Origin: Nostoc sp. CHAB 5834
GTDB lineage: Bacteria > Cyanobacteriota > Cyanobacteriia > Cyanobacteriales > Nostocaceae
Reading direction: 5' to 3'
NCBI GenBank assembly: GCA_020829485.1
Contig: JAIVFU010000046.1
Location: forward strand, 1 to 56,443
Length of the DNA: 56,443 bases
Below the pieces are notes generated by a model. It worked only from the letters and a program-made list of their open reading frames with translations. It did no database searches and was not told where the DNA came from. Shown piece after piece: positions 1-9,755 of this stretch. Made by a program: the position numbers and the translations under genes. Each line of letters begins with the position of its first letter. Within the stretch, counting starts at the first letter, position 1.

Positions 1-2
1 AA

Positions 3-443
3 TTAGGTCGTTCTCGTGGTGGTTTCAGTACAAAAATACACATTCGCTGTGAGGGGAAAGGTAAACCAATAACTTTTATTCTTAGTCCAGGTCAAAGAAA
101 TGAGTCAATTTTTCTAGAACAATTGATGGAACAAGGAGCAGTCAAGCGTTCTGGTCGGGGTCGTCCGCGTTTACGTCCTTTGAGATTGGTTGGAGACAAA
201 GGCTATACGGGTCGTCGAATACGTAATTACTTACGCCGTCGTGGTATTCGTCTTACGATCCCACGACTCTCAAATGAACCACGTCGAGGTTCTTTTAGCC
301 ATGAAATTTACCGTCAACGCAATATTGTTGAACGCGCTATCAATCGACTCAAGCAGTTTCGCCGCATCGCTACCCGATATGAGAAACTTGCTGCAAATTA
401 TACAGCCATGATTACGATCGCCTCCATTCTCTTGTGGTTATAG
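3..443 (+). CDS. IS5-family transposase, left end cut by the window
   Basis: The frame is open from the window edge to TAG at 441-443 (146 residues seen), so the true start lies outside. The visible part begins with the IS5-type segment GRSRGGFSTKIH, continues with DKGYTGRRIRNYLRRRG (second catalytic Asp of the DDE triad) and ends with RNIVERAINRLKQFRRIATRYEKL (catalytic Glu in the YREK-like block). This is the pattern of the IS427/IS1031-like part of the IS5 family, which cuts and pastes DNA. The first Asp lies off-window, so completeness cannot be judged. The right end of the element probably falls within about 30 bp of the stop codon, but its partner end is not visible. Confidence 0.85.
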   Translation, partial: LGRSRGGFSTKIHIRCEGKGKPITFILSPGQRNESIFLEQLMEQGAVKRSGRGRPRLRPLRLVGDKGYTGRRIRNYLRRRGIRLTIPRLSNEPRRGSFSHEIYRQRNIVERAINRLKQFRRIATRYEKLAANYTAMITIASILLWL

Positions 444-455
444 TTTGAAAACACG

Positions 456-565
456 CCCTAACCCTCCCCGTATGTATTGGGGAGGGAACTGGATTTCTTT
501 TTCCCCCCAATGCATCGGGGGGATTAAGGGGGGTAAAACGCCTGTGGGACATACATTTTAGCTTA
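456..565. repeat. 110-bp dispersed repeat, copy 1
   Basis: This GC-rich block runs from CCCTAACCCTCCCC to CATTTTAGCTTA. It recurs almost unchanged at 35634-35742, there inside a larger inverted-repeat element. It contains its own inverted arms (CCCCAATGCATCGGGG-like). No coding potential is seen. Confidence 0.8.
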
Positions 566-647
566 ATGAGCAATGCTGTGCCCTATTGTGTATTGCTTCC
601 ATTCAAGAAGCGCTATATTGCCTTCCTACAAAATAATTTCATAAATC

Positions 648-788
648 AATACCTTCGCCATTTTTTTGTATGTTGGGTTGAGCGTTCGCGTAGCATCCCG
701 TAGGGAAGCAAAACCCAACGTATTTGTTGGGTTTCGTGCCTCAACCCAACCTACGAATCGAGGTATTTTTCGATTTGGCGAAGGTATT
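648..788. repeat. 141-bp palindromic MITE-like element, copy 1
   Basis: The ends are perfect inverted repeats (AATACCTTCGCCA left, TGGCGAAGGTATT right). Inside is a second inverted pair (TTGGGTTGAG / CTCAACCCAACCTAC). A copy of exactly the same length lies at 49530-49670. The open frame running through this element is a by-product of the repeat and is not called as a gene. No target duplication can be fixed with certainty. Confidence 0.8.
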
Positions 789-918
789 GATAAATCAAAT
801 CGGATTGCTATATTAGAGGATGTTTTAAAAGTCCTCTTGTTACTATCAAAAGTTTTAGATCCTCCTAAATCCCCCGATAAATTGGGCGACTTTGACTCCG
901 GTTCCCCCCCTTAAAAAG

Positions 919-2080
919 GCAGGGCTGTTTCATTCCACAAGGGCAAGAAGTTTGTCAATATCATGGGAGAGAAATCTTTGAGCAGTTGTGATGGAAGCAT
1001 GACCATTTCGACGGAGTATATTAAGAGCGATCGCTTTCATAACAGAGAGATTTGCAGGAGCGTTACCCATACGTATTTTTGAGTTATCCTCCTGGAAAAC
1101 TACGTCTTTAACCCAATGAAGGCGATTTTCGATACCCCAGTGTCCGCGAATCTCCTGAGCAAATTTTTGTGCCGTGTTCATCAGGCTACTAATGTAACAA
1201 ACAATCTCATGATATGGTTTACCTCCTCGTGTTCCAGTTCTCTCGACTCGAATTAATGACTTAATTCCTTTCCAAGATAGGTCAATTCCATTGAGTTCAT
1301 GAAAAACTTCTACTGTACGTGTGGTGAATCGATCTCTAATTTTTTCGCTGGCTGTATAACGACTTGCTGGCTTGCAAGTGGATGCAATGCGCTGAATATG
1401 ACGATGTAATTTTGGCTGATTATCTTTAACAGCAATTAGATAATCATTGCCACTTGCTATAACTAACTGGCAAGTTTTTTTTGGCAATGTAGGGAATCAA
1501 AGCTGAATACAGCACCTTTTAGATCCAAAGCTGTAATTAAATTTTGTACAACTTGGATTTCGCTTTTTTCCTTGTTTTCCAATTTTTCCATGCCGAAAAC
1601 AAGTCCTCTTTTACTTGCAAATACTGATACTATACTGACAAAATTTTGACTAGATGAATTGTAGTTTTCAATTGTGCCTTTAATGCTTTTCCCATCTGCA
1701 CTCAACCATTCTGATTCTTCTATTTCAACGTAGTTCTGCGCCCACTGGTTGAATATTTTTACCAGTTTGTCGAAGTCTACTCCCATCACCACACGTCGTA
1801 TGGTTGAGTAAGAAGGAACACCATGTTTTTCTATTGCAAATGTCTTGATCAATGTTAGACGATGCCGTTTGACGAAATCTCCCCACGCACGATACCCAAC
1901 GTATCCATTCATAGTGCCCATTATTACAAACAATAATACCAACCAGAGTCGATGCCTTCGACCATCTTTCGTTCTAAAATCTTCTATCTGTCGCAGTTGT
2001 TCAATCAGATTTGCACCCATGAGCTTTTATCCCCTCGACACTTGCTATTTTACCTGTTTTAGGGAATGAAACAGCCCTGC
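919..2080 (-). mobile_element. ISAs1-type insertion sequence
   Basis: Perfect 18-bp terminal inverted repeats, GCAGGGCTGTTTCATTCC at 919-936 and its reverse complement at 2063-2080, bound a 1162-bp element carrying one split transposase on the minus strand. Both flanks (about 815-918 and 2081-2150) resemble the two halves of the repeat at 10275-10525, so the IS appears to have landed inside such a repeat. The 8 bp on each side (TTAAAAAG, TTTCTAAG) are similar but not identical, so no clean target duplication is claimed. Confidence 0.9.
930..2020 (-). pseudogene. ISAs1-family DDE transposase split at an A8 run
   Basis: Two overlapping frames encode one transposase. The first (2020 down to 1463, 185 residues) carries the N-terminal H-repeat-like region and two catalytic Asp (LSADGKSIKGT and FSFDSLHCQKK). 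The second (1487 down to 930) carries VIASGNDYLIAVKDNQ and the catalytic Glu in GHWGIENRLHWVKD. The break is at eight A residues (minus strand, near 1476-1483). A -1 shift there restores HCQKKTCQLVIASG exactly. ISAs1 transposases are normally one frame of about 370 residues, so this is either a one-base indel in the homopolymer or slippage-dependent expression. All three catalytic residues survive across the two parts. Confidence 0.85.
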
Positions 2081-2924
2081 TTTCTAAGGGGAGGGTTAGG
2101 GGGGATCTAAAAGTATCTAAAGTCACAGTGAAATACTTTTCAAACAACCTCTTAACGAGAACTAAATTTGTCACAATTCATGATTCCCATTGGGGAATTG
2201 AAAGTTTTCACAGAGCCATCAAGCAAATATGTGGTATTTGTCAATTTATGGTGAGACAAAAGAGACAGCCATGCAATTAAAAGACACATATTATCTTGAT
2301 TTAAAGCATTTGTTTGTTTGAGTTAATGCGCCCTCAAAACATAATTTATAATTAATATGAATTGCAGATAAACTTATTCACTTTCAGTAGTCCGGCGTGA
2401 AAAAACAAAGCTATACAAAGAGATGTAAAATTATCAAATACCTTATAAATTGGTCATTCTACAGTTTTTATCAAACTAAACAGATATGGTTTTTATCGTG
2501 CCGACTTACTTAGTTGTGTATGAGTAAAATGTGGAAAGTCTCAACAATACTTGTGCTGCCTACACATGGATGAAGTTTTGGTAAAAGTGGAAGGACTAAG
2601 TTCCTTTCATCTAAACGGAAAATATAAATTTATCGTAAAGGTATCTTGACAAGTTATATGTAATTCTACTAAATAAAATAGAAGCTAATACATAAATAAT
2701 TGAGGAGTATTTACTTTGTCTATATCAACTAAGTGCCGTAGCTGTACTGAATGTTAGCTTTTAACAGTTAGGCATCAACTTTTATATACATTTGGTCAGA
2801 CAGTATCTAGAGATGCTGCTGTTCTTATTTGTGAATTCTCTGCCCACCAGAGTTTAATTTTCATTTGTCTTTCAATAGTTTCCAGTTCAGTTTAAAAACT
2901 GATACTTTGGGTGGAGATAAAATA
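2081..2924. other. intergenic region before the peptide exporter
   Basis: About 840 AT-rich bases without a convincing gene. The first 70 bases are the outer half of the repeat disrupted by the IS. The remainder must contain the promoter of the exporter gene, but no clear consensus is seen. The gene's ribosome binding site, GGAG, lies at 2913-2916, nine bases before ATG 2925. Confidence 0.5.
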
Positions 2925-5900
2925 ATGCCATCAGCATTTTTACAAAAACTGCTAGATCAGCAGATTACCCTTATTTTGGGTGAGAAACTTTCAGAGCAAG
3001 AAATTGCTAGCTGCTTAAAACTGGCAGAAATCTTTGAGCCACCAGTGGCAAAACAGTTTTGGCTGACAACAGCAGCGAACCCAGGAATTTACATCGTTCT
3101 GGCTGGAAAAGTTAGAGTGCTGGATAATGAGGAAAACTTAATCACGACCTTGAGTGCAGGGTCATCTTTTGGGGAAGCCACGCTGTTTCCACAAGAAGGT
3201 TTTCAGCTATATGCCGTTAGAGCCTCGGCTAATCTTAAGCTTTGTTATCTCAAACAAGAGATATTGCTTGGGTTAATAGATCGCTTTCCTGAGATTCTCA
3301 ATCGCCTATTTAAACGCGCGGAACTATGGGATTTGGTGATGTTATATCGTCAAAACTCGCAACTTCTAAGCAACCCATTGGATGTACTAGGAATACTTAA
3401 AGCTTTATCCTTATTTGAGCGGCACAATCGATCTCTACAGCAGCAAATAATTGTTCCAGATGATTGCAAGTTGTTGCTGTTGCAAAAAGGAGAACTACGG
3501 AATTCTGAAGGTCACGCTTTAACACCAGGCAAAATTTATTCAGAGGCAAAACCTGGTGCTTGGCAAGCCACACAACCAGTAGTAGCTTACATTCTCCGAG
3601 ATTCAAATTGGCAGACAGCTAAAGAGGACTGGCACCAACTGTCAGAATTTGTTGAACTCGAAGAGAGAAAAGCTGTTGTTGAGAACCAAAAGACACCTCA
3701 CAGCAAGCCAAAACCAGAGCGAATAACTTCTTCTGGTAATGTCATTTCTTTTCCCCAGCGAGAACCATCGCCAAAACAAAAGCAAAAGAAATCTCTGCCT
3801 TACTTCCCCAGCCCTAAAGTCAAGGTAAGGCAGGCGTGGGGAAGCCTCACTAAAACCTATCCCTTCTATGCTCAACAAAGTTCCGCAGATTGTGGCGCAG
3901 TCTGCTTGGCAATGATTGGTCGCTATTGGGGTAAACAATTTAGCGTCAATCGCTTACGAGAGCAAGCTAATGTTAGTCGCAGTGGATCTTCTCTAAGAGC
4001 TTTAGCCGCAGCAGCAGAAAGCCTTGGTTTTTCAACTCGACCTGTCAAAGCTAGTTTAGATAAATTTGCAGAGCAATCTCTACCTGCGATCGCACATTGG
4101 CAAGGGAAGCATTACATTGTGGTCTATAAAATCACCAACAAACAGGTGATTGTCGCTGATCCAGCCATTGGTCAACTGAGCCTGACCCATGCTCAGTTCA
4201 ACGAAGGGTGGACTGGTTATGCATTGCTTATGCAACCCACAGCACTTTTTAAACAAGCCGAAGAAGGCGAGGCATCATTGTGGCAGTTTTTTGAGCTAGT
4301 CAAACCTTACTCAAAAGTACTGCTAGAAGTTTTCTTGGCTTCGTTACTAATTCAAATATTGGGACTGGTAACGCCCTTATTCACGCAGCTGTTATTAGAC
4401 AAAGTGATTGTGCAAGGTAGCACAATCACTCTTAACGCTGTCGGGTTTGGGTTACTGATTTTTGGTCTGTTCCGCATCATTATTAACGGCGTGCGGCAAT
4501 ATCTCCTAGACCATACAGCTAACCGTGTTTCGGTAGCAATGTTGGTAGGTTTTATCAAACATACCTTCGACTTGCCTCTTTCGTTCTTTGAGTCGCGCTA
4601 CGTGGGGGACATTGTTTCTCGCATCCAAGAAAATCAGAAAATTCAGCGTTTTCTAACAGGCGAAGCACTGTCAATTTGCTTGGACTTGATGACAGTGTTT
4701 ATTTATGTCGGATTAATGTTTTGGTACAGTTGGCAGATGGCATTGCTCGTGCTATTAATTGTGCCGCCATTTTTCCTGCTAGCACTGTTTTCCACTAGCA
4801 TTTTGCGTCGTCTTTCCCGAGAGATTTTTACGGCTGGTGCAGAAGAAAATAGCTATTTGATTCAATCCCTAACAGGAATTCGCTCTGTACGGTCAATGGC
4901 AATTGAGCAAACAGTACGCTGGCGCTGGGAAGAACTGTTAAACAAACTCATCAAAAAAGGGTTTAGAGCACAAGTTATTGCCAATCACCTGCAAATTATC
5001 AGTGCAACCATTGAAACATTAATAACTACAGGATTACTTTGGTATGGGGCATCGCTGGTGATTCAAAACCAACTCACCATTGGGCAATTAGTCGCTTTCA
5101 ATATGTTGCTAGGCAACGTCATTCATCCTTTTCAGCGTCTGAGTGTCCTGTGGAATCAGTTGCAGGAAATCATGATTTCTGCCGAACGCATTAACGACGT
5201 GTTGGAAGCGGAACCGGAAGAAGACTTGTTTGCCTCACCTCGTCAGGCTTTGAGAAAATTTTCTGGTCGCATTCGCTTTGAAAATGTGACCTTCCGCTAT
5301 CACGGAGAAAGCGAGACGAACGTACTAGAAAACCTTAGTTTTGAAATCGAGCCTGAACAGACTGTTGCGGTGGTAGGAAGGAGCGGTTCTGGGAAAACCA
5401 CCCTATCGAAGTTAATTTTGGGGTTATATCCTCCCACCGAAGGTAAAATTTTAATCGATGATCATGATGTGAAAAGTATTTCTCTTAAGTCGCTGCGTTC
5501 TCAAATCGGTGTTGTTGATCAAGATACTTTTTTGTTTGGCGGTACAATCCGGGAAAACCTAAGTATTGCTCATCCAGAAGCTTCTTTAGAAGAGATTATT
5601 GAGGCGGCGACTCTAGCTGGTGCTAATGAATTTATTCAGAAATTACCAATGGGTTACGAAACCCAAATTGGTGAAGGCGGCGGAATGCTCTCTGGTGGTC
5701 AACGGCAACGTTTAGCCATTGCCCGCGCCCTGTTGGGAAATCCCCGTTTCCTCATTTTTGATGAAGCTACCAGCAATCTTGATGCAGAGTCAGAACGGAT
5801 TATTCAAAACAACTTGAATACTATTCTCAAAAGGCGTACCAGCCTGATAATAGCTCATCGCCTCTCTACAGTACGTAATGCTGACCTCATCCTAGTGTTA

Positions 5901-6002
5901 GACAGAGGCATTTTAACCGAAAGCGGTACACACGATGAGTTAATTAGCAAAAAAGGTCATTACTACTACCTCAACCAACAGCAACTTGCCGAAGCAGGTT
6001 GA
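2925..6002 (+). CDS. peptidase-containing ABC exporter with N-terminal cNMP-binding-like domain
   Basis: A 1025-residue exporter predicted to cleave double-glycine leaders and export the core peptide. Residues about 20-140 form a cyclic-nucleotide-binding-like beta-roll (GSSFGEATLF). Residues 312-450 are a C39 peptidase with Gln in QQSSADCG, nucleophile Cys323, His396 (HYIVVY) and Asp412 (ADPAIG). A six-helix ABC membrane domain (about 460-740) precedes an ATPase with Walker A GRSGSGKT (818-825), signature LSGGQRQR (922), Walker B FLIFDEAT (Asp946, Glu947) and H-loop His978. All catalytic residues are present. ATG 2925 is chosen over an upstream TTG at 2865 because GGAG lies just before it. 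The domain order and length resemble HetC of heterocystous cyanobacteria. The downstream adaptor and Gly-Gly peptides argue for a secretion role here. The native signal sensed by the N-terminal domain is unknown. Confidence 0.93.
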   Translation: MPSAFLQKLLDQQITLILGEKLSEQEIASCLKLAEIFEPPVAKQFWLTTAANPGIYIVLAGKVRVLDNEENLITTLSAGSSFGEATLFPQEGFQLYAVRASANLKLCYLKQEILLGLIDRFPEILNRLFKRAELWDLVMLYRQNSQLLSNPLDVLGILKALSLFERHNRSLQQQIIVPDDCKLLLLQKGELRNSEGHALTPGKIYSEAKPGAWQATQPVVAYILRDSNWQTAKEDWHQLSEFVELEERKAVVENQKTPHSKPKPERITSSGNVISFPQREPSPKQKQKKSLPYFPSPKVKVRQAWGSLTKTYPFYAQQSSADCGAVCLAMIGRYWGKQFSVNRLREQANVSRSGSSLRALAAAAESLGFSTRPVKASLDKFAEQSLPAIAHWQGKHYIVVYKITNKQVIVADPAIGQLSLTHAQFNEGWTGYALLMQPTALFKQAEEGEASLWQFFELVKPYSKVLLEVFLASLLIQILGLVTPLFTQLLLDKVIVQGSTITLNAVGFGLLIFGLFRIIINGVRQYLLDHTANRVSVAMLVGFIKHTFDLPLSFFESRYVGDIVSRIQENQKIQRFLTGEALSICLDLMTVFIYVGLMFWYSWQMALLVLLIVPPFFLLALFSTSILRRLSREIFTAGAEENSYLIQSLTGIRSVRSMAIEQTVRWRWEELLNKLIKKGFRAQVIANHLQIISATIETLITTGLLWYGASLVIQNQLTIGQLVAFNMLLGNVIHPFQRLSVLWNQLQEIMISAERINDVLEAEPEEDLFASPRQALRKFSGRIRFENVTFRYHGESETNVLENLSFEIEPEQTVAVVGRSGSGKTTLSKLILGLYPPTEGKILIDDHDVKSISLKSLRSQIGVVDQDTFLFGGTIRENLSIAHPEASLEEIIEAATLAGANEFIQKLPMGYETQIGEGGGMLSGGQRQRLAIARALLGNPRFLIFDEATSNLDAESERIIQNNLNTILKRRTSLIIAHRLSTVRNADLILVLDRGILTESGTHDELISKKGHYYYLNQQQLAEAG

Positions 6003-6090
6003 GTTGAAGCAAGGAGTTAAGAATCAATACTTTTCTCACCTTTGCTACTTCCAACCTCTCCCTTTTCCCTCCTCTTCATATTAAAGATGT

Positions 6091-7653
6091 ATGCCACACC
6101 CATCTCTCAATTCATCATCTGGGTTTTCCAAACAGGAACCGGATGAGTATAGAAAATACATCCAGCCAGAAGATAATGCAAAATCTTTTGATCTTCAAAA
6201 CAAAATAGAGACACCCAATAAGACGCAGGATTGGTACTATGGCACTGAAGAGCTGCTAGATGCTTTACCGCGCCTATGGACGCGCTCTTTGCTGTATGTG
6301 CTATTCGGCTTTATTGTTATCATCTTACCTTGGTCAATGCTCTCTAAAGTTGATGAAACAGGCAGCGCTCGAGGACGCATAGAACCAAAAGGCGCTACCC
6401 AAAAATTAGATACTCCAGCTAGTGGAAGTATCACTTTTGTTAGGGTTAAAGAGGGCGAAACCGTAAAAGTAGGACAGGTTCTACTGGAGTTGGATTCAGA
6501 TGTTCTAAAAACTCAACTCGAACAAGCAAACTTGAAGCTTGAAGGGCTACAGAATCGGCAAGGTTCTTTAGAAATACTCAAAAACCAATTGATAATTTCT
6601 GTGCAGACTCAGAAGCAACAAAACCAAGCTCAACAATTGGCAAAACTTTCTCAAGTTGAGCAGGCACAACAAAATCTGAATACTCTCAAAGCTACTTATA
6701 ACTTTCATAAAGCGCAACAATTGGCTAAAGTTAACCAGACGCAGCAAGCTCTCGGTTCTGGTAAAGCAGTATATAAAGTAGCCGAGATTAATTTCCAAGG
6801 TGCCCAAGAAAAAGTTCCACGCTATCAAAAAGCCTATGAGCAAGGTGTCATTTCACAAGACCGCTTCAGTGAGGTGAAACAGTTAGAAAAAGAAAATTAT
6901 CAACTTCTTGTCAAAGCTCAAACCGAGATTTCTCAAGCTCAGTCCAGCCTTCAAGAACAACAGAACATCTATCAAAAAACTCTTCTTCAAGCTCAGTCTG
7001 AGATCCAACAAGCCTCTCTGCGTTTGCAACAAGAACAACGCAATTATCAAAGCCTGATCCATGCAGGTAAGCTGGCAGAACTTCAAATACAGGAACAACT
7101 CAAAGAACTACAAACACAAATCAACTCCCTAAAATCAGAAATTGCTCAAACCAGAAGCCAGATAGTATCCATCAAGATTGAGTTGCGCCAACGAGTGGTG
7201 CGATCGCCTATTGATGGTGTGATTTTTGAATTCCCTATCACCAAGGCAGGATCTGTAGTACAAATAGGCCAGAGAATTGCTCAAATAGCACCTGAACATG
7301 CTGGCTTAGTACTCAAAGCCAATATGCCCAACACCGAAAGCGGCTTCATGAAAGTAGGAATGCCAGTCAAAATTAAGTTTGATGCCTATCCATTTCAGGA
7401 GTATGGCATCGTGGAGGGGAAAGTCAATTGGATTTCTCCTGACTCTAAAACCAGGGAAACACCTCAAGGCAATATAGAAACTTATGAGTTAGAAATCACC
7501 TTAAAGCAGCCCTATATAAAAAATGGTGACAAGCATATCCCATTAACTGCTGGACAAACAGCCACTGCTGAAGTCATTGTCCGCCAACGCCGCATGATTG
7601 ACTACATGTTAGACCCATTTAAGAAATTGCAGAAAAGTGGTTTAGAGCTTTAG
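6091..7653 (+). CDS. HlyD-family membrane fusion (adaptor) protein of the peptide exporter
   Basis: 520 residues. A cytoplasmic N-terminus of about 65 residues is followed by one membrane helix (SLLYVLFGFIVIILPW), a lipoyl-like half (TPASGSITFVRVKEGETVKVGQ), a long Gln-rich coiled coil (about 145-370), the second lipoyl half (RSPIDGVIFEF) and a C-terminal beta-barrel region. Such adaptors bridge an inner-membrane ABC exporter to an outer-membrane channel. The gene starts 88 bases after the ABC exporter and probably shares its transcript. No TolC-like channel gene is in the window, so that partner would be supplied from elsewhere. Lysine- and glutamine-rich helices are as expected for the family. 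Confidence 0.92.
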   Translation: MPHPSLNSSSGFSKQEPDEYRKYIQPEDNAKSFDLQNKIETPNKTQDWYYGTEELLDALPRLWTRSLLYVLFGFIVIILPWSMLSKVDETGSARGRIEPKGATQKLDTPASGSITFVRVKEGETVKVGQVLLELDSDVLKTQLEQANLKLEGLQNRQGSLEILKNQLIISVQTQKQQNQAQQLAKLSQVEQAQQNLNTLKATYNFHKAQQLAKVNQTQQALGSGKAVYKVAEINFQGAQEKVPRYQKAYEQGVISQDRFSEVKQLEKENYQLLVKAQTEISQAQSSLQEQQNIYQKTLLQAQSEIQQASLRLQQEQRNYQSLIHAGKLAELQIQEQLKELQTQINSLKSEIAQTRSQIVSIKIELRQRVVRSPIDGVIFEFPITKAGSVVQIGQRIAQIAPEHAGLVLKANMPNTESGFMKVGMPVKIKFDAYPFQEYGIVEGKVNWISPDSKTRETPQGNIETYELEITLKQPYIKNGDKHIPLTAGQTATAEVIVRQRRMIDYMLDPFKKLQKSGLEL

Positions 7654-7679
7654 TTTACAATCATCAGTGCTTGCTTATC

Positions 7680-8462
7680 ATGTCAAACATTTTGAATATT
7701 TCTCAAGAAGATATAATTCACAAGCTTAAATTTTCCTGCCAAATCCCTGGTGTATTGGAAGCTGTTGCTATGGAAAAAATTATCGCCAAAGCAGCCCTAG
7801 AAGCAGAAATTACAGTCACACCAGAAGAAATACAGGAGGAAGCAGATAGAATACGGTTTGAGCAAAAACTTGTTAAAGCTGCTGACACCTGGGCATGGCT
7901 GAAAAAATATCATCTTTCTCTAGATGATTTTGAAACCTCAATCCAGATCAATATACTCTCTCGAAAGCTAGCACATTTTCTATTTGCAAATAAGGTTGAA
8001 CACTTCTTTTACCAACACAAACTCAATTATGTTGCTGCCGTTACATATGAAGTCATTCTAGAAGATAGAGATTTAGCTTTGGAACTGTTTTATGCCCTTC
8101 AAGAAGGCGAAATCAGCTTTCCAGAAATAGCTCGTTGTTATATCCAAAATCCAGAACTTCGCCGTGCGGGAGGATATCAGGGTATTCGACACCGTAGAGA
8201 TTTTAGACCCGAAATTGCTACTACGGTATTTGCTGCAAATCCACCACAAGTTATCAAACCTATCACTACACAAAAAGGGGTCTATTTGATTTGGGTGGAG
8301 GAAATCATTCAACCGCAATTAGACGAACAGATGCGCTTTCAAATACAGCAAGAACTATTTTCTGATTGGTTAAAGCGACAAATCGAGCAACTAGAAATTG
8401 TGGCTCAGCTAGGTTCAGATAGCAATTTACAACTATCCCAAGAACGTCTGCCGTCAGCTTAA
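7680..8462 (+). CDS. PpiC/SurA-like peptidyl-prolyl isomerase of the peptide locus
   Basis: 260 residues. An N-terminal helical SurA-like part (TPEEIQEEADRIRFEQKL) precedes a parvulin-like PpiC region (about 120-215, with GEISFPEIARCY, RRAGGYQGIRHRRDF and KPITTQKGVYLIWVEE). No signal peptide is visible, so the protein appears cytoplasmic, which would suit handling of precursors before export. It begins 26 bases after the adaptor gene, the usual companion position in cyanobacterial bacteriocin-type export loci. ATG 7680 is preferred to TTG 7671; neither has a strong ribosome binding site. Whether it isomerises prolines or acts only as chaperone cannot be told: the parvulin core is divergent. 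Confidence 0.82.
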   Translation: MSNILNISQEDIIHKLKFSCQIPGVLEAVAMEKIIAKAALEAEITVTPEEIQEEADRIRFEQKLVKAADTWAWLKKYHLSLDDFETSIQINILSRKLAHFLFANKVEHFFYQHKLNYVAAVTYEVILEDRDLALELFYALQEGEISFPEIARCYIQNPELRRAGGYQGIRHRRDFRPEIATTVFAANPPQVIKPITTQKGVYLIWVEEIIQPQLDEQMRFQIQQELFSDWLKRQIEQLEIVAQLGSDSNLQLSQERLPSA

Positions 8463-9345
8463 GCCCATACCAGTTTTCAATTAACTCTTCGGCTAAACAT
8501 GTGCAGCCTTGATATTTTGATTCTAAAAGTATTAACAGAGTATAAGTGTTAAGGTCACACTTGGCAGTTTATGGCTTGGTAGTCGCTCTGATTGTCTGAG
8601 CACTAAATACGAAATAAGGCAAATTATCCATCTTTCCAGTCCCCTGTGGGCTAGGCTAGGCGTAGGCATCGCATATTCTTTTTTGGTTTCACTACTACAC
8701 TTATTGTCTAATTTATCAATGCCTAATTTCTGATCACATCTATAGTTTATTGAATATAAAAAGGTAATTTGGTAATAACCCAAGTTGCTAGTTATTTATT
8801 TGAACGATACCTACGGTAAGCTTTGCTAACGCAACGAAGTCATTTAAGCAATAAAATCCTCTCCCGATAGAAAATTAGGAGGGGAATATGCTTAGTTAAA
8901 TAATTTCCATCTATAGCTATCACTGATAACCTATTAAAGGTTAAAGGCGATTGGGCATGAAAATGATCCTAGATGGTAAATGAGTAATGCGTAAATTATT
9001 ACAACGGCATTGATTGCAGTAATATTATTTAATGTTAATAATAGCAAGGCTTATCCTATATAAAAGACGATTATTTAATTTTATAAATGTAAAAATAAAT
9101 ACTATTTTATCGCTAATTACATAGGAGACTAATGTTAATTAACGATTTATTTTATCAAATAAAAATCATGTCGATAACCAGCAATTTGCATTAATATAAA
9201 TTTTATTCTTTACGGAAATAAAAATTATGTAAAACTACTATTTATTGATTTGTAATAGTGTTATTATTTTTTTGTCGCGAGGAATAAATTCTAGTGACAC
9301 ACAAGCAAACAAGTTAAACCTACTAATTCTTAGAAAAGTAAAATC
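8463..9345. other. long AT-rich intergenic region before the peptide genes
   Basis: About 880 bases with no convincing gene on either strand. The part from 8940 to 9340 is extremely AT-rich. It presumably carries a separate promoter for the small peptide genes, since they lie so far from the exporter operon. No array or RNA gene was recognised. Confidence 0.5.
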
Positions 9346-9567
9346 ATGATTATCAATGATCTTTCTCATGTAGAAACCATTCTTGAAGATAAAAATATTC
9401 AAGGTGGATTAGCAGCTGCACAAGCTTTCTCTGATGGATTTGCTGTTGGTAACTTCTTGGCTATCACATCAACTTCCACTTTTACCTCTGCTTATACAAA
9501 GAGCTTCCGCTTCAGAACGTTTAACTCAGCTAGTTCTAGCTCTGAGTCTCAATCAGTTTCTGCGTAG
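9346..9567 (+). CDS. double-glycine leader peptide 1 (Ser/Thr-rich core)
   Basis: 73 residues. The leader MIINDLSHVETILEDKNIQGG ends in Gly-Gly at residues 20-21, fitting cleavage by the C39 exporter encoded 3.3 kb upstream. The core (LAAAQAFSDGFAVGNF onwards, 52 residues) contains no cysteine, is rich in Ser, Thr, Phe and Ala, and ends in a Ser/Glu cluster (SSSSESQSVSA). The leader is unlike the other three in this locus and resembles the abundant IINDL-type cyanobacterial small proteins of unknown function. The ribosome binding site is weak (TAGAAAAGTAAA). Without Cys it cannot form lanthionine or disulfide bridges. Confidence 0.72.
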   Translation: MIINDLSHVETILEDKNIQGGLAAAQAFSDGFAVGNFLAITSTSTFTSAYTKSFRFRTFNSASSSSESQSVSA

Positions 9568-9621
9568 CTAAATATGCCTTAGCACTACAGTGTGTTACAG
9601 AGCATTTAAGATAAAAAAATT

Positions 9622-9647
9622 GCTGAAAGTTGTGAAAAACTTTCAGC
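9622..9647. terminator. perfect 10-bp hairpin between peptide genes 1 and 2
   Basis: GCTGAAAGTT / AACTTTCAGC with a 6-base loop. On the plus strand it lacks a T run, so it may be a weak terminator or processing site. On the minus strand it is followed by a run of T, as an intrinsic terminator would be. Confidence 0.5.
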
Positions 9648-9755
9648 GATATATCTGTTTGCCAAGAAGAGCTTTATTTATAGAACGATTAAGGTTTTTC
9701 GATCTCAGCTTTTGTGGAAATGGAATTCTAAACAGGAAGTTAACCAAAGGAAAAT

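Noticed and set aside
648..796. Target duplication ATAAATC around the 141-bp element
   Set aside because: The match depends on where the end is placed and leaves one unmatched base, and the second copy shows no such duplication.
8532..8783. 83-residue minus-strand frame after the PpiC-like gene
   Set aside because: No ribosome binding site, no family, and composition typical of AT-rich intergenic DNA.
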